From: Planctomycetaceae bacterium
Lineage (GTDB): Bacteria > Planctomycetota > Planctomycetia > Planctomycetales > Planctomycetaceae
NCBI GenBank assembly: GCA_021732995.1
Contig: JAKFWA010000056.1
Coordinates: forward strand, 1-53,138
Reading direction: 5' to 3'
Length of the DNA stretch: 53,138 nucleotides
The number at the start of each line of letters is the position of its first letter. The first letter of the stretch is position 1. A model generated the notes under the pieces. The model did no database searches. It was not told the origin of the DNA and saw only the letters and a program-made list of their open reading frames with translations. A program made the translations under genes and the position numbers. This document shows, piece by piece, positions 29,621 through 39,979 of the stretch.

Positions 29621-30367
29621 TTACGACTTCGTCTTCCGGCCGGGGCGCTTCCCGTTCTTTTTCAGCCATTGGTTGTGGTGTTTGCGAATCAAGGCGACGG
29701 CGGCCTCACCATCAGGGACGCATTGCGGGATGTCCATATCCTCGGGGCTTGCCAGTTGCGAATCGGAAGAAAGCATGGACGTTCTGGCCCAGTCAACGAG
29801 TCCCGGCCACATTTTACCGACGAGAATCAGCGGCGTTTCATCAAGGTGATGAACCTGCAGCAATTGCCAGATCATCAAGGTTTCCAGCACCGTACCAACT
29901 CCACCTGGTGCAACGATGAACGCGTCCGATGTCAGTACGAACTGATGCAGTCGAGTGAAGAAGGTGCGATGTTCGAAGGCCTGACCGACGAATGAATTCA
30001 CTTCCTGCTCAAAGGGAAGATCGACTCGAATTCCGATGGATCTTGCTCGCTCTGGAGCACTCGCAGCGCCCTCGTTCGCGGCCTGCATCAATCCCGGACC
30101 TCCGCCGGTGATGATGTCGCAACCCAGCTTGGCGAGTTCGGCGGCACAATGCTTTGTGGCTTCATAGCCCACCGTGCCAGGTTTCACCCGAGCTGAACCA
30201 AAGATCGTCACTCGATATCGCTCACGTCGCGACGCCCGCAGTCGCGTGAGGTTGTTGACAACGTCCCACAGGCCGAGCACCGCATTCGCGAGGATTTCCC
30301 GGACCTGTTCCTCATCGGCGAGGCTAACGGTCGAGTTCTGCGTGATGGCTGATTTTTTCCTGGTCAT
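29621..30367 (-). CDS. LOG-family protein (TIGR00730-type Rossmann fold)
   Basis: A 248-residue protein of the LOG/'lysine decarboxylase-like' family. GGGPGLM is at 88-94, and the PGGxGTxxE signature is at 154-162 (PGGVGTVLE). Characterised members hydrolyse nucleoside 5'-monophosphates, typically isopentenyl-AMP, to the base and ribose 5-phosphate. The plant hormone role should not be read into bacteria, where purine-nucleotide turnover is more probable. An N-terminal helix of about 45 residues and a basic C-terminal tail (KKNGKRPGRKTKS) flank the core. It sits between the CBS/HEPN-like and SBF genes on one strand. Confidence 0.88.
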   Translation of the reverse strand: MTRKKSAITQNSTVSLADEEQVREILANAVLGLWDVVNNLTRLRASRRERYRVTIFGSARVKPGTVGYEATKHCAAELAKLGCDIITGGGPGLMQAANEGAASAPERARSIGIRVDLPFEQEVNSFVGQAFEHRTFFTRLHQFVLTSDAFIVAPGGVGTVLETLMIWQLLQVHHLDETPLILVGKMWPGLVDWARTSMLSSDSQLASPEDMDIPQCVPDGEAAVALIRKHHNQWLKKNGKRPGRKTKS

Positions 30368-30440
30368 AGTTGATCTTCTGAGGATGCTTGGTGGATTTCG
30401 TCCGCTCTGACTGATGAGTTGTATTTATCAATAAAGAATA

Positions 30441-31280
30441 TCAATCGTGCTCGGCAGCGGCTGCCGGACCGAGTACCACACGGTGCAGGTTGATGGTGAG
30501 GTCGCAGATTATCGACCAGTTGTCGGAGATATCCTGTGAATGCGCCAGATTATTGCGCAGGTCTTGCAGCTCGCTGGCGAAGTCATCGACAGCGCGTCGT
30601 GATGTGAATTGAGTCAACTGCCGCAGTGCATCGTCACGAGCCACAATCTGGGCCTTGTCGCCGAACTGCAGGCAATCCAGCAGGCCGGGAGACTGACCAC
30701 GCCGGCGACGTTGTGCCTGAAGTTCCGCAGCTTTGTGCAATCGCCCCTCGGACATGTATTGCTGCCACGCTCCTTCGGGGCAGTGTGTGTCGATCAGTCG
30801 GGTGATTCTCTGTTCCATGATCGTCACCAGTCCAAATAACCACATTCGCATGGCGGGCTTTTCGAGATCACTCAGGCGAATCAGGCCACTGACGTGCCCG
30901 AACGTACGAACAAACAGGCACGGTCGAGTAGCGGGCTGCACTTGGTCTGTCTTTGGTCGAGCCGCATTGGTAGCAGGCTCTGGTGTTACCATCAAACCGC
31001 GCACGACTTCATTCAGCGAGGCGGTGTCGGCAATAACTGTCACAGGATCAAACGGTCGAACGGTCAACGGCGCGGCTCCGTTCGCAACGTCATCGCGATG
31101 CAACCAGCCAGCAATCCCGCCAGCCCGTCGCACTCCGATGATCTCGATGTCTTGGTCTTGTACCGCGGTGTGAATCGCTACAGGCGAGGCTGTGTCATCA
31201 AACGACAACAACGGCTCGGCCAGATCTCGAGCCGAAAAGCCGCTCAGAAACAGGTGGAGCGTGTCATGGGTGCCGTTCAC
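30441..31280 (-). CDS. CBS-pair protein with HEPN-like C-terminal domain
   Basis: A 279-residue protein. Residues 10-65 and 75-140 resemble a CBS pair (VAIHTAVQDQDIEIIGVRRAGGIAGWLHRDDV; FDPVTVIADTASLNEVV then CLFVRTFGHVSGLIRLSDL); the second CBS is interrupted by an insert of about 20 residues. The helical C-terminal part ends in LRNNLAHSQDI. R242-x4-H247 fits the R-x4-6-H motif of HEPN domains, which can be RNases or structural modules. The start ATG overlaps the ackA stop by four bases (ATGA), so it is coupled to acetate kinase. CBS pairs bind adenine nucleotides, so an energy-sensing regulator of RNA or of the acetate pathway is possible. This is inference; no characterised relative is known to me. 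Confidence 0.65.
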   Translation of the reverse strand: MNGTHDTLHLFLSGFSARDLAEPLLSFDDTASPVAIHTAVQDQDIEIIGVRRAGGIAGWLHRDDVANGAAPLTVRPFDPVTVIADTASLNEVVRGLMVTPEPATNAARPKTDQVQPATRPCLFVRTFGHVSGLIRLSDLEKPAMRMWLFGLVTIMEQRITRLIDTHCPEGAWQQYMSEGRLHKAAELQAQRRRRGQSPGLLDCLQFGDKAQIVARDDALRQLTQFTSRRAVDDFASELQDLRNNLAHSQDISDNWSIICDLTINLHRVVLGPAAAAEHD

Positions 31281-32473
31281 TGTTGCCTCGATTTCAACAA
31301 CTGTTGCGCGTGTTTCGCGATCATCAGTTCCTCGTTGGTAGGAATCACCCAGGCGGAGACCTGACTGCCTTCACGCGAGATCCGCGACGATCTGCTCTGG
31401 TTACAGGCTTCATCAAGCTCGATTCCCAGCCAGCGCGATGCCTCGCACACGCGAGCACGAATCGCCGCGGCGTGTTCGCCGATGCCGCCCGTGAAAACCA
31501 ACGCATCAAGTCCGCGTAGCGCCGCAACCTGCGACCCGATCTCGCGGGCAATCCGATAGACGAAGAGTTCGATCGCCTCGGCGGCATGGGGATCGACGGA
31601 TTCTCGATCGAGCAACGTTCGCATATCGCTCGAGATTCCTGAAACGCCGAGCAAGCCAGATTCATTAGTCAGCAGTCGCTCGAGCGATCTTCCATCCATG
31701 CCATAGTGATTCATCAAATGCAGGAGGACGCCGGCATCGATGGATCCACAGCGAGTTCCCATCAGCAGGCCATCCAGTGGTGTAAAGCCCATCGTCGTTG
31801 CGATGCTCCTTCCATGTCGCATCGCACACAGGCTTGCCCCGTTGCCGAGATGGGCGACGATTGTCCGTCCCGAGGCTGCGCGAGGGTCGATACTGGGAAG
31901 CTGCGAAGCAATATACTCATAAGACAGGCCGTGAAAGCCGTATCGCTGAATTCCTGATTCGGTCAATTTCCACGGCAGTCCGAACCGCTGTGCGACAATT
32001 GGCTGAGTTCGATGAAATGAAGTATCAAAGCAGGCGACTTGTGGCAGAGTTGCCGCGTGCGCCGTGACTGCTCGAATCGCCGCGACGTTGTGGGGTTGAT
32101 GCAGCGGGGCCAGCGGCACGAGCGATTCCAGATCGGCCAGAACTTTGTCGTCAACAAGAACCGGCTGAGTGAAATTCGTTCCGCCATGGACCACGCGATG
32201 CCCTGCGGCAACCAGCCTAAGTGAGCTCAAATGCCCGCGTTCGCCCCAATCAAACAGGAACTCGATAGCCTTCTGATGCGTCAACGCAGAGCCCTTCGGC
32301 CAGGAATGCTCATCCAGCACATGGCCTTGAGGATCCCGGGCACTGAATCGCGGTTCCGCCTGGAGCGATTCCAATTGCCCGCGCAGCAGAAGTTCTGGCG
32401 GATCGCTGTCGCGGAACACCGAGAACTTCAGGCTCGAAGAGCCTGCATTCAGAATCAGGATAGCGGCGGACAT
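31277..32473 (-). CDS. ackA: Acetate kinase
   Basis: AckA converts acetyl phosphate and ADP to acetate and ATP. The N-terminal signature ILILNAGSSSLKFSVF is present. HLGNGASLCAM, GFTPLDGLLMGTRCGSIDAG and the final FTGGIGEHAAAIRARVCE follow the family, including the catalytic Arg and the adenine-binding segment. I chose ATG 32473 (398 residues); upstream extension to 32620 has no family similarity. With phosphoketolase 5 kb upstream it forms the acetyl-phosphate-to-acetate branch. No phosphotransacetylase is in the window. It overlaps the downstream CBS/HEPN-like gene by four bases. Confidence 0.96.
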   Translation of the reverse strand: MSAAILILNAGSSSLKFSVFRDSDPPELLLRGQLESLQAEPRFSARDPQGHVLDEHSWPKGSALTHQKAIEFLFDWGERGHLSSLRLVAAGHRVVHGGTNFTQPVLVDDKVLADLESLVPLAPLHQPHNVAAIRAVTAHAATLPQVACFDTSFHRTQPIVAQRFGLPWKLTESGIQRYGFHGLSYEYIASQLPSIDPRAASGRTIVAHLGNGASLCAMRHGRSIATTMGFTPLDGLLMGTRCGSIDAGVLLHLMNHYGMDGRSLERLLTNESGLLGVSGISSDMRTLLDRESVDPHAAEAIELFVYRIAREIGSQVAALRGLDALVFTGGIGEHAAAIRARVCEASRWLGIELDEACNQSRSSRISREGSQVSAWVIPTNEELMIAKHAQQLLKSRQQ

Positions 32474-32531
32474 GATATTGGTGATCGGCGAGGACGGCTG
32501 ATAATCGCAACACGCGTGGCGCGTCAGAGCA

Positions 32532-35051
32532 TCAATCCACAGGGCAGGGGACCGCATTCCAGATTTCGGTGGCATACTCGGCAATCGTGCGGTCACTGGA
32601 GAATTTACCCGACCCGGCAACGTTCAGGATCGACTTGCGAGTCCATGCGTCCGAATCTGCATAGAGTTCGCTTACTTTCTGCTGAGCCTGAGCGTAAGAC
32701 GTCAGATCTGCGAGATGCCGGAAGTAATCGCCGCGATCCAGCAGTACCTCGCGAATCGGCAGGAAAATCCCTGGTTCGTCATGGCTAAAATGGTTACCGA
32801 AGATCAAGTCGAGGGCGGCTTTGGTTTCCGGCTCATTCTCGTAGTGCCAGCCCGGATTGTAGAAATAGGTACTGCGGCTATCGGCGACTTGCTGAGCCGT
32901 CAGGCCGAACATGAAGAAGTTCTCTTCACCGGCTTCTTCAGCCATCTCAATGGTTGCGCCGTCGCGCGTGCCAATGGTCAGCGCGCCGTTCATCATGAAT
33001 TTCATATTCCCGGTGCCACTGGCTTCGTAACCCGCGGTTGAGATCTGTTCTGACAACTCACTCGCAGGAATCAATCGTTCGGCCAGCGAGACATTGTAGT
33101 TTGGCAGGAATACGACTTTCAGCCGTCCTCGCGCAACTGGATCGCTATCAATCACGCGTCCAACGTTGTTGATCAACTTGATAATCAACTTCGCCAGCCG
33201 ATACGCCGGGGCAGCTTTGCCCGCGAAGAAGAACGTTCGTGGCGGGAACTGCCCTGCGGCGGGTGCCGAGTTACTTGCGCCTCTCAGGCGATTATAGAGC
33301 ACGATCACATGCAGCACGTTCAGCAACTGCCGCTTGTACTCGTGAATGCGTTTGATCTGGCTGTCGAAGATCGTGTTGGGGTCAACGATCTCTCCCGATG
33401 TTGATTTGAGCCAGTTGGCGAAACGCTCCTTCGCAGCATGTTTCGTCTTATAGAAGTGATCACGAAATGCAGAATCCTCTGCAAACGATTGCAGACGCTT
33501 CAACTCGCTCAGATCCGTCACCCAACGATCTCCAATCGCTTCCGTAATGAGCGACGAAAGTTCGCGATTCGCCGCCAGCAACCAGCGTCGGGGCGTAACA
33601 CCGTTTGTCTTGTTGTTGAAGCGGTTGGGAAAGACATCTGCGAAGTCCTTCACGACACGAGTTCGCAGCAGATCGGAATGGATCTGAGCCACTCCATTGA
33701 CGCTATGAGTGCCCACGATGGCGAGATTCGCCATGCGTACCTGTCGTTCAGCGGACTCTTCAATGAGGCTCATACGCTGCAGGCGATCGACGTCGCCTGG
33801 ATACCGCTGCTGCACGTCGTCGAGGAATCTGCGGTTGATCTCGTAAACGATCTCCAGCAGTCGCGGGCAGATCTGTTCGAACAGTTGGACGGGCCACTTC
33901 TCAAGGGCCTCCGGCAGCAGCGTGTGATTTGTGTACGCCAGTGTGCGCACCGTGAGATCCCAGGCTTCGTTCCAGCCGAGGTTTGCTTGATCCAGCAGAA
34001 TGCGCATTAATTCAGCCACTGCCATCGCGGGATGAGTATCGTTGAGCTGAATTGCCACCTTCTCGGGTAAAGCTTGCCAGTTGACAGCGTTGTTGGCGGT
34101 GTCCGCCACATTCGCGGAGCGGAACCGAGCCACGATGTCGCCCAGCGAGCAGCAGACCAGAAAGTACTCCTGCACGAAACGCAGCGCCTGTCCGGCTCGA
34201 GTGGAGTCATCCGGATACAGCACCCGAGTCACTGTTTCGGCCATCACGCGTTCGACGATCGCACCCACGAAATCGCCTGTGCTGAATTCGCCAAAATCGA
34301 AGAAGTCCGGTGAAGCCGCTCCCCATAAACGCAGTGTGTTGATTGTCTGTCCCCCGTAGCCAACAACCGGACGGTCGTACGGAATGCCCAGCAGCGTAGT
34401 GGGATGCCCGGGAATGGCGGTCAGCATTCCGTTCTTCAGTTGGAACGAGCAGCCCAGCGGAACTTGGACGACCTCTTGTGGCCGATTGACTTCCCAGGGA
34501 TCTGGCTGAGCAAGCCAGCGATCCGGCCTCTCAACTTGGAAACCGTTCTCAATCGTCTGCCGAAAGATGCCGTACTCATACCGTAACCCATAGCCCATCG
34601 CCGGGATCTGGAGCGTGGCAAGCGAATCGATGAAGCAGGCGGCGAGACGCCCCAAACCGCCATTTCCAAGTCCGGCGTCCGGTTCCGTTTCCAGAACCTC
34701 TTTCCAGTCCTGCCGCGGGTCGGAACGGAGGTCATCGCGCACGTACTGCTCAACGCCAAGGTTGATGATGTTGTTGATCAGCGTGCGACCGATCAGAAAC
34801 TCCATCGACAGATAATACACACGCTTTGGATTCTCACGGTCGTGCGTTTCCTGTGTCTTCAACCAACGTTGAGTCAGCAAATCACGCAGCGAGCGAGCAA
34901 CCGCTTCAAATCGTTCGCGTTGACTGGCCTCTTCGGGCAACACGACATGATCAAACACCAGATGACGATCGTAGTCTTCGTTGTCCGGTCGATTGGTGAA
35001 GCGGAGCGCCCCGCATTCGTAATGTGCCAACTGCTTGGAGATTGTGGTCAT
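32532..35051 (-). CDS. glgP: Glycogen phosphorylase
   Basis: An 839-residue enzyme that releases glucose 1-phosphate from glycogen or maltodextrin with phosphate. The PLP-binding Lys lies at about residue 683 in the conserved GTGNMKFMMNGALTIGT. N-terminal MEFLIGRTLINNIINL, GLGNGGLGRLAACFIDSLATL and VQLNDTHPAMAVAELMRIL-like IQLNDTHPAMAVAELMR are typical. The allosteric AMP site is not clear from inspection. Its start overlaps the stop of the small HAD-like frame (ATGA). It follows glgX closely and precedes ackA by 58 bases. It supplies glucose phosphate for the phosphoketolase-acetate kinase route. Confidence 0.96.
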   Translation of the reverse strand: MTTISKQLAHYECGALRFTNRPDNEDYDRHLVFDHVVLPEEASQRERFEAVARSLRDLLTQRWLKTQETHDRENPKRVYYLSMEFLIGRTLINNIINLGVEQYVRDDLRSDPRQDWKEVLETEPDAGLGNGGLGRLAACFIDSLATLQIPAMGYGLRYEYGIFRQTIENGFQVERPDRWLAQPDPWEVNRPQEVVQVPLGCSFQLKNGMLTAIPGHPTTLLGIPYDRPVVGYGGQTINTLRLWGAASPDFFDFGEFSTGDFVGAIVERVMAETVTRVLYPDDSTRAGQALRFVQEYFLVCCSLGDIVARFRSANVADTANNAVNWQALPEKVAIQLNDTHPAMAVAELMRILLDQANLGWNEAWDLTVRTLAYTNHTLLPEALEKWPVQLFEQICPRLLEIVYEINRRFLDDVQQRYPGDVDRLQRMSLIEESAERQVRMANLAIVGTHSVNGVAQIHSDLLRTRVVKDFADVFPNRFNNKTNGVTPRRWLLAANRELSSLITEAIGDRWVTDLSELKRLQSFAEDSAFRDHFYKTKHAAKERFANWLKSTSGEIVDPNTIFDSQIKRIHEYKRQLLNVLHVIVLYNRLRGASNSAPAAGQFPPRTFFFAGKAAPAYRLAKLIIKLINNVGRVIDSDPVARGRLKVVFLPNYNVSLAERLIPASELSEQISTAGYEASGTGNMKFMMNGALTIGTRDGATIEMAEEAGEENFFMFGLTAQQVADSRSTYFYNPGWHYENEPETKAALDLIFGNHFSHDEPGIFLPIREVLLDRGDYFRHLADLTSYAQAQQKVSELYADSDAWTRKSILNVAGSGKFSSDRTIAEYATEIWNAVPCPVD

Positions 35052-35230
35052 CGTATGCTCCTGACGAGGTATGCAGGTTGTGATCTGTTGCGTGTAAACT
35101 TCAATTTCGAGAACAAATTTTCAACCGAGAGTCTTGCGTCAAAATCCCCTCCTCGAATGCTTCGGGACATTGTGCCGTCGAAATCACTGACCAGCACACC
35201 GACTCGATTGATCTCGCTCGATGTCGCCAT
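35048..35230 (-). pseudogene. Truncated HAD-family hydrolase remnant
   Basis: A 60-codon frame between glgX and glgP. Residues 10-24 (VGVLVSDFDGTMSRS) contain the HAD nucleophile motif DxDGT, but the rest (GGDFDARLSVENLFSKLKF...) does not match a HAD protein, and the later Lys and Asp motifs are missing. It starts 6 bases after the glgX stop and overlaps glgP by four bases. This is probably the 5' stub of a former phosphatase gene, kept because it couples translation of glgP to glgX. It could also be a real small protein; this is unproven. Confidence 0.5.
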
Positions 35231-35236
35231 GACAAA

Positions 35237-37315
<2,079 letters not shown>

Positions 37316-37336
37316 AGCATGTTCGATCTGTCGCCG

Positions 37337-37390
37337 GCGCTGCCAGTGCCGGCGTTGCTATTTCAGGATGACGGCCGGCGCTGGCAGCGC
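37337..37390. repeat. REP-like palindrome between xfp and glgX
   Basis: Arms GCGCTGCCAGTGCCGGC (37337-37353) and GCCGGCGCTGGCAGCGC (37374-37390) are reverse complements with one mismatch, separated by 20 bases. On transcription of the minus strand it forms a stable stem before glgX. It could attenuate, protect or partly terminate the xfp transcript. It is unlike the GGTCTCC-based repeat at 11 kb. Confidence 0.65.
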
Positions 37391-37426
37391 AGGCTATAAC
37401 GTTGACCACATCAAGCGGTTGACTGA

Positions 37427-39925
37427 CTAAACGTTGTCGCCTTCTGTCGATGTACCGCGTCGCGATCCGGCACCTGCCTGCCCCCATTGCCAGTTTGCAA
37501 TCTCGGGCAGGTCGTCACCGTACTTGGCAATATATTGCTTGTGCTCTAGCAACTTGTCGCGAATCGCCTGCTTGGCATAGGCGGCTCGCGAAGCCAGTTT
37601 CGGGACGCGATCAATCGCATCGTTGACCAGCGAGAATCGATCCATCTGATTCAGCACGACCATGTCGAAAGGTGTTGTCGTTGTACCTTCTTCCTTGTAA
37701 CCGCGCACGTGCAGGTTCTGATGTCCGTTGCGACGGTAGGCCAGTCGGTGGATCAACCACGGATAGCCATGAAACGCGAAGATGATCGGCTTGTCCGTCG
37801 TGAACAACGCGTCAAACTCGTGATCCGGCAAACCGTGCGGGTGCTCGCTCGGCGGTTGCAGTTTCATCAGGTTAACGACATTAACCACGCGAATCTTCAG
37901 GTCAGGCACATGCTTCCTGAGCAGTTCGACGGCGGCTAGAGTTTCCAACGTCGGCACGTCGCCGCAACAAGCCATCACCACATCCGGATCGCCACCCTTA
38001 TCATTTGACGCCCATTCCCAGATGCCGATACCCGCCGTGCAGTGCTTGACGGCTTCGTCCATCGTAAGCCACTGCGGCGCAGGTTGTTTTCCTGCCACAA
38101 CAACGTTCACATAATTGCGGCTGCGCAGGCAGTGATCAGTGACGCTCAGCAGTGTGTTGGCGTCGGGCGGGAGATACACCCGCACAACCTCCGCCTTCTT
38201 GTTGACCACGTGATCAATAAAGCCGGGATCCTGGTGGGAGAATCCGTTGTGGTCCTGCCGCCAGACGTGCGAACTGAGCAGGTAATTCAGTGACCCTATC
38301 GGGCGGCGCCACGGAATGTGATTACAGACCTTCAACCACTTGGCGTGCTGGTTGAACATTGAATCAATGATATGGATAAATGCCTCATAGCATGAGAAGA
38401 ACCCGTGTCGCCCGGTGAGGAGATATCCTTCCAGCCAGCCCTGACATTGATGCTCGCTGAGCACTTCCATCACGCGGCCATCGGGCGACAGGTGATCGTC
38501 TTCAGGCAGGATCTCCGCGACGTAGCAACGGTTGGTAACTTCCAGCACGTCTTGCCAGCGATTGGAGTTGTTTTCATCCGGACTGAAGAGTCGAAAGTTC
38601 CTGGACTCCAGGTTGGCTTTCATGATGTCGCGCAGGAACGTGCCCATCACGCGAGTAGCCTCGGCGTTGATCGCACCCGGGCGAGCGACTTTGACCGCAT
38701 AGTCGCGGAAGTCGGGCATCTTCAGGTCTCGCAGAAGCAAACCGCCGTTGGCATGTGGGTTGTCACTCATGCGGCGTTGGCCGGTGGGAGCGAGTGCTGC
38801 GATCTCCGCCTTTAACTTGCCGTTCGAGTCGAACAACTCTTCCGGTCGATAGCTCTTCATCCATCGTTCGAGCACTTTCACGTGACCGGGTTCGTCCATG
38901 TTGCCCATCGGAACTTGATGCGCTCGCCAATAGTCCTCGGCCTTTTTGCCATCAATCTCAGCGGGGCACGTCCAGCCTTTTGGACTGCGCAGGATGATCA
39001 TCGGCCATGCCGGGCGTTTGTTCTCGCCCTCTGCATTCTTGGCTCGCGAAGTGCCGGAAGTTCGCCATGTGGCCCAGATACGCTTGATTTCGGCAGTGGC
39101 GTCGTCGAGTGCTGCTGCCATCTGTTGATGCATGGATTCCGGTTCGTGCCCTTCGACGAAGTAGGGTTTATACCCATATCCCTCGAAGAGCTTCTGCAGT
39201 TCGTCTTTAGGAATGCGAGCCAGAAAGCACGGGTTCGCAATTTTATACCCATTGAGATGCAAAATCGGGAGCACTGCGCCATCGCGAGCAGGGTTCAGGA
39301 ACTTGTTGGAATGCCAGCCGGTCGCCAGTGGTCCAGTTTCCGCCTCGCCGTCACCGACGACGCAGGCCACGACCAAATCCGGGTTATCAAACGCGGCGCC
39401 GTAAGCGTGCGACAGGGCATAGCCCAGTTCACCGCCTTCGTGGATAGAGCCGGGAGTTTCGGGGGCCACGTGGCTGGGAATACCGCCTGGAAAACTGAAT
39501 TGCGTAAACAGCCCCTTGATACCCTCTTCGTCCTGGCCGATGTTAGGATAGACCTCGCTGTATGTGCCTTCAAGATACGCATGTGCGACCAGGGCGGGGC
39601 CGCCGTGGCCCGGTCCGATCACATAGATCATGTTCGCATCATCTCGCTTGATAATTCGATTCAGATGCACATACATGAAATTCAGGCCGGGAGTCGTGCC
39701 CCAATGGCCAACCAGTCGTGGCTTGACGTGCTCTCGCTTGAGTGGTTTCTTTAGCAGAGGGTTGTCGAACAAATAGATCTGCCCCACGGACAAGTAATTG
39801 GAAGCACGCCAATAAGCATCCAGCTTCTCGAGTTCGTCTTTCGCCAGCGGCCCTTGAGCAGAGCCCTTAGTTGCCTTTCCGTCGCTCTCGGCCCTGCGCT
39901 TCATCTCGGTTTTGCTGGTCGCCAT
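37427..39925 (-). CDS. xfp: Xylulose-5-phosphate/fructose-6-phosphate phosphoketolase
   Basis: A thiamine-diphosphate enzyme (832 residues, the usual length) that splits xylulose 5-phosphate or fructose 6-phosphate with phosphate to acetyl phosphate. The conserved N-terminal block [21 protein letters not shown], then [55 protein letters not shown]-like stretch and [21 protein letters not shown] (ThDP site) are all present, as are HDPGFIDHV-like QDPGFIDHV and CCGDVPTLE in the C-terminal half. Acetate kinase completes the pathway 5 kb downstream. It follows nrfA by 54 bases and precedes glgX. Substrate preference (Xu5P versus F6P) cannot be told from sequence alone. Confidence 0.97.
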   Translation of the reverse strand: MATSKTEMKRRAESDGKATKGSAQGPLAKDELEKLDAYWRASNYLSVGQIYLFDNPLLKKPLKREHVKPRLVGHWGTTPGLNFMYVHLNRIIKRDDANMIYVIGPGHGGPALVAHAYLEGTYSEVYPNIGQDEEGIKGLFTQFSFPGGIPSHVAPETPGSIHEGGELGYALSHAYGAAFDNPDLVVACVVGDGEAETGPLATGWHSNKFLNPARDGAVLPILHLNGYKIANPCFLARIPKDELQKLFEGYGYKPYFVEGHEPESMHQQMAAALDDATAEIKRIWATWRTSGTSRAKNAEGENKRPAWPMIILRSPKGWTCPAEIDGKKAEDYWRAHQVPMGNMDEPGHVKVLERWMKSYRPEELFDSNGKLKAEIAALAPTGQRRMSDNPHANGGLLLRDLKMPDFRDYAVKVARPGAINAEATRVMGTFLRDIMKANLESRNFRLFSPDENNSNRWQDVLEVTNRCYVAEILPEDDHLSPDGRVMEVLSEHQCQGWLEGYLLTGRHGFFSCYEAFIHIIDSMFNQHAKWLKVCNHIPWRRPIGSLNYLLSSHVWRQDHNGFSHQDPGFIDHVVNKKAEVVRVYLPPDANTLLSVTDHCLRSRNYVNVVVAGKQPAPQWLTMDEAVKHCTAGIGIWEWASNDKGGDPDVVMACCGDVPTLETLAAVELLRKHVPDLKIRVVNVVNLMKLQPPSEHPHGLPDHEFDALFTTDKPIIFAFHGYPWLIHRLAYRRNGHQNLHVRGYKEEGTTTTPFDMVVLNQMDRFSLVNDAIDRVPKLASRAAYAKQAIRDKLLEHKQYIAKYGDDLPEIANWQWGQAGAGSRRGTSTEGDNV

Positions 39926-39979
39926 ATTCAGTCCTTGTCACAAAGCTGATGATTGGGATGGTTGGTAAGAGGATGATAA

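Noticed and set aside
29621-30367. Cytokinin signalling from the LOG protein
   Set aside because: The LOG fold is widespread in bacteria with nucleotide-hydrolase roles; no hormone context is present.
30441-31280. HEPN toxin-antitoxin pair
   Set aside because: No MNT or other antitoxin gene adjoins it; the neighbours are ackA and a LOG protein.
32474-32620. Longer N-terminus for AckA
   Set aside because: ILILNAGSSS must lie near the start in acetate kinases; the extra 49 residues do not fit.
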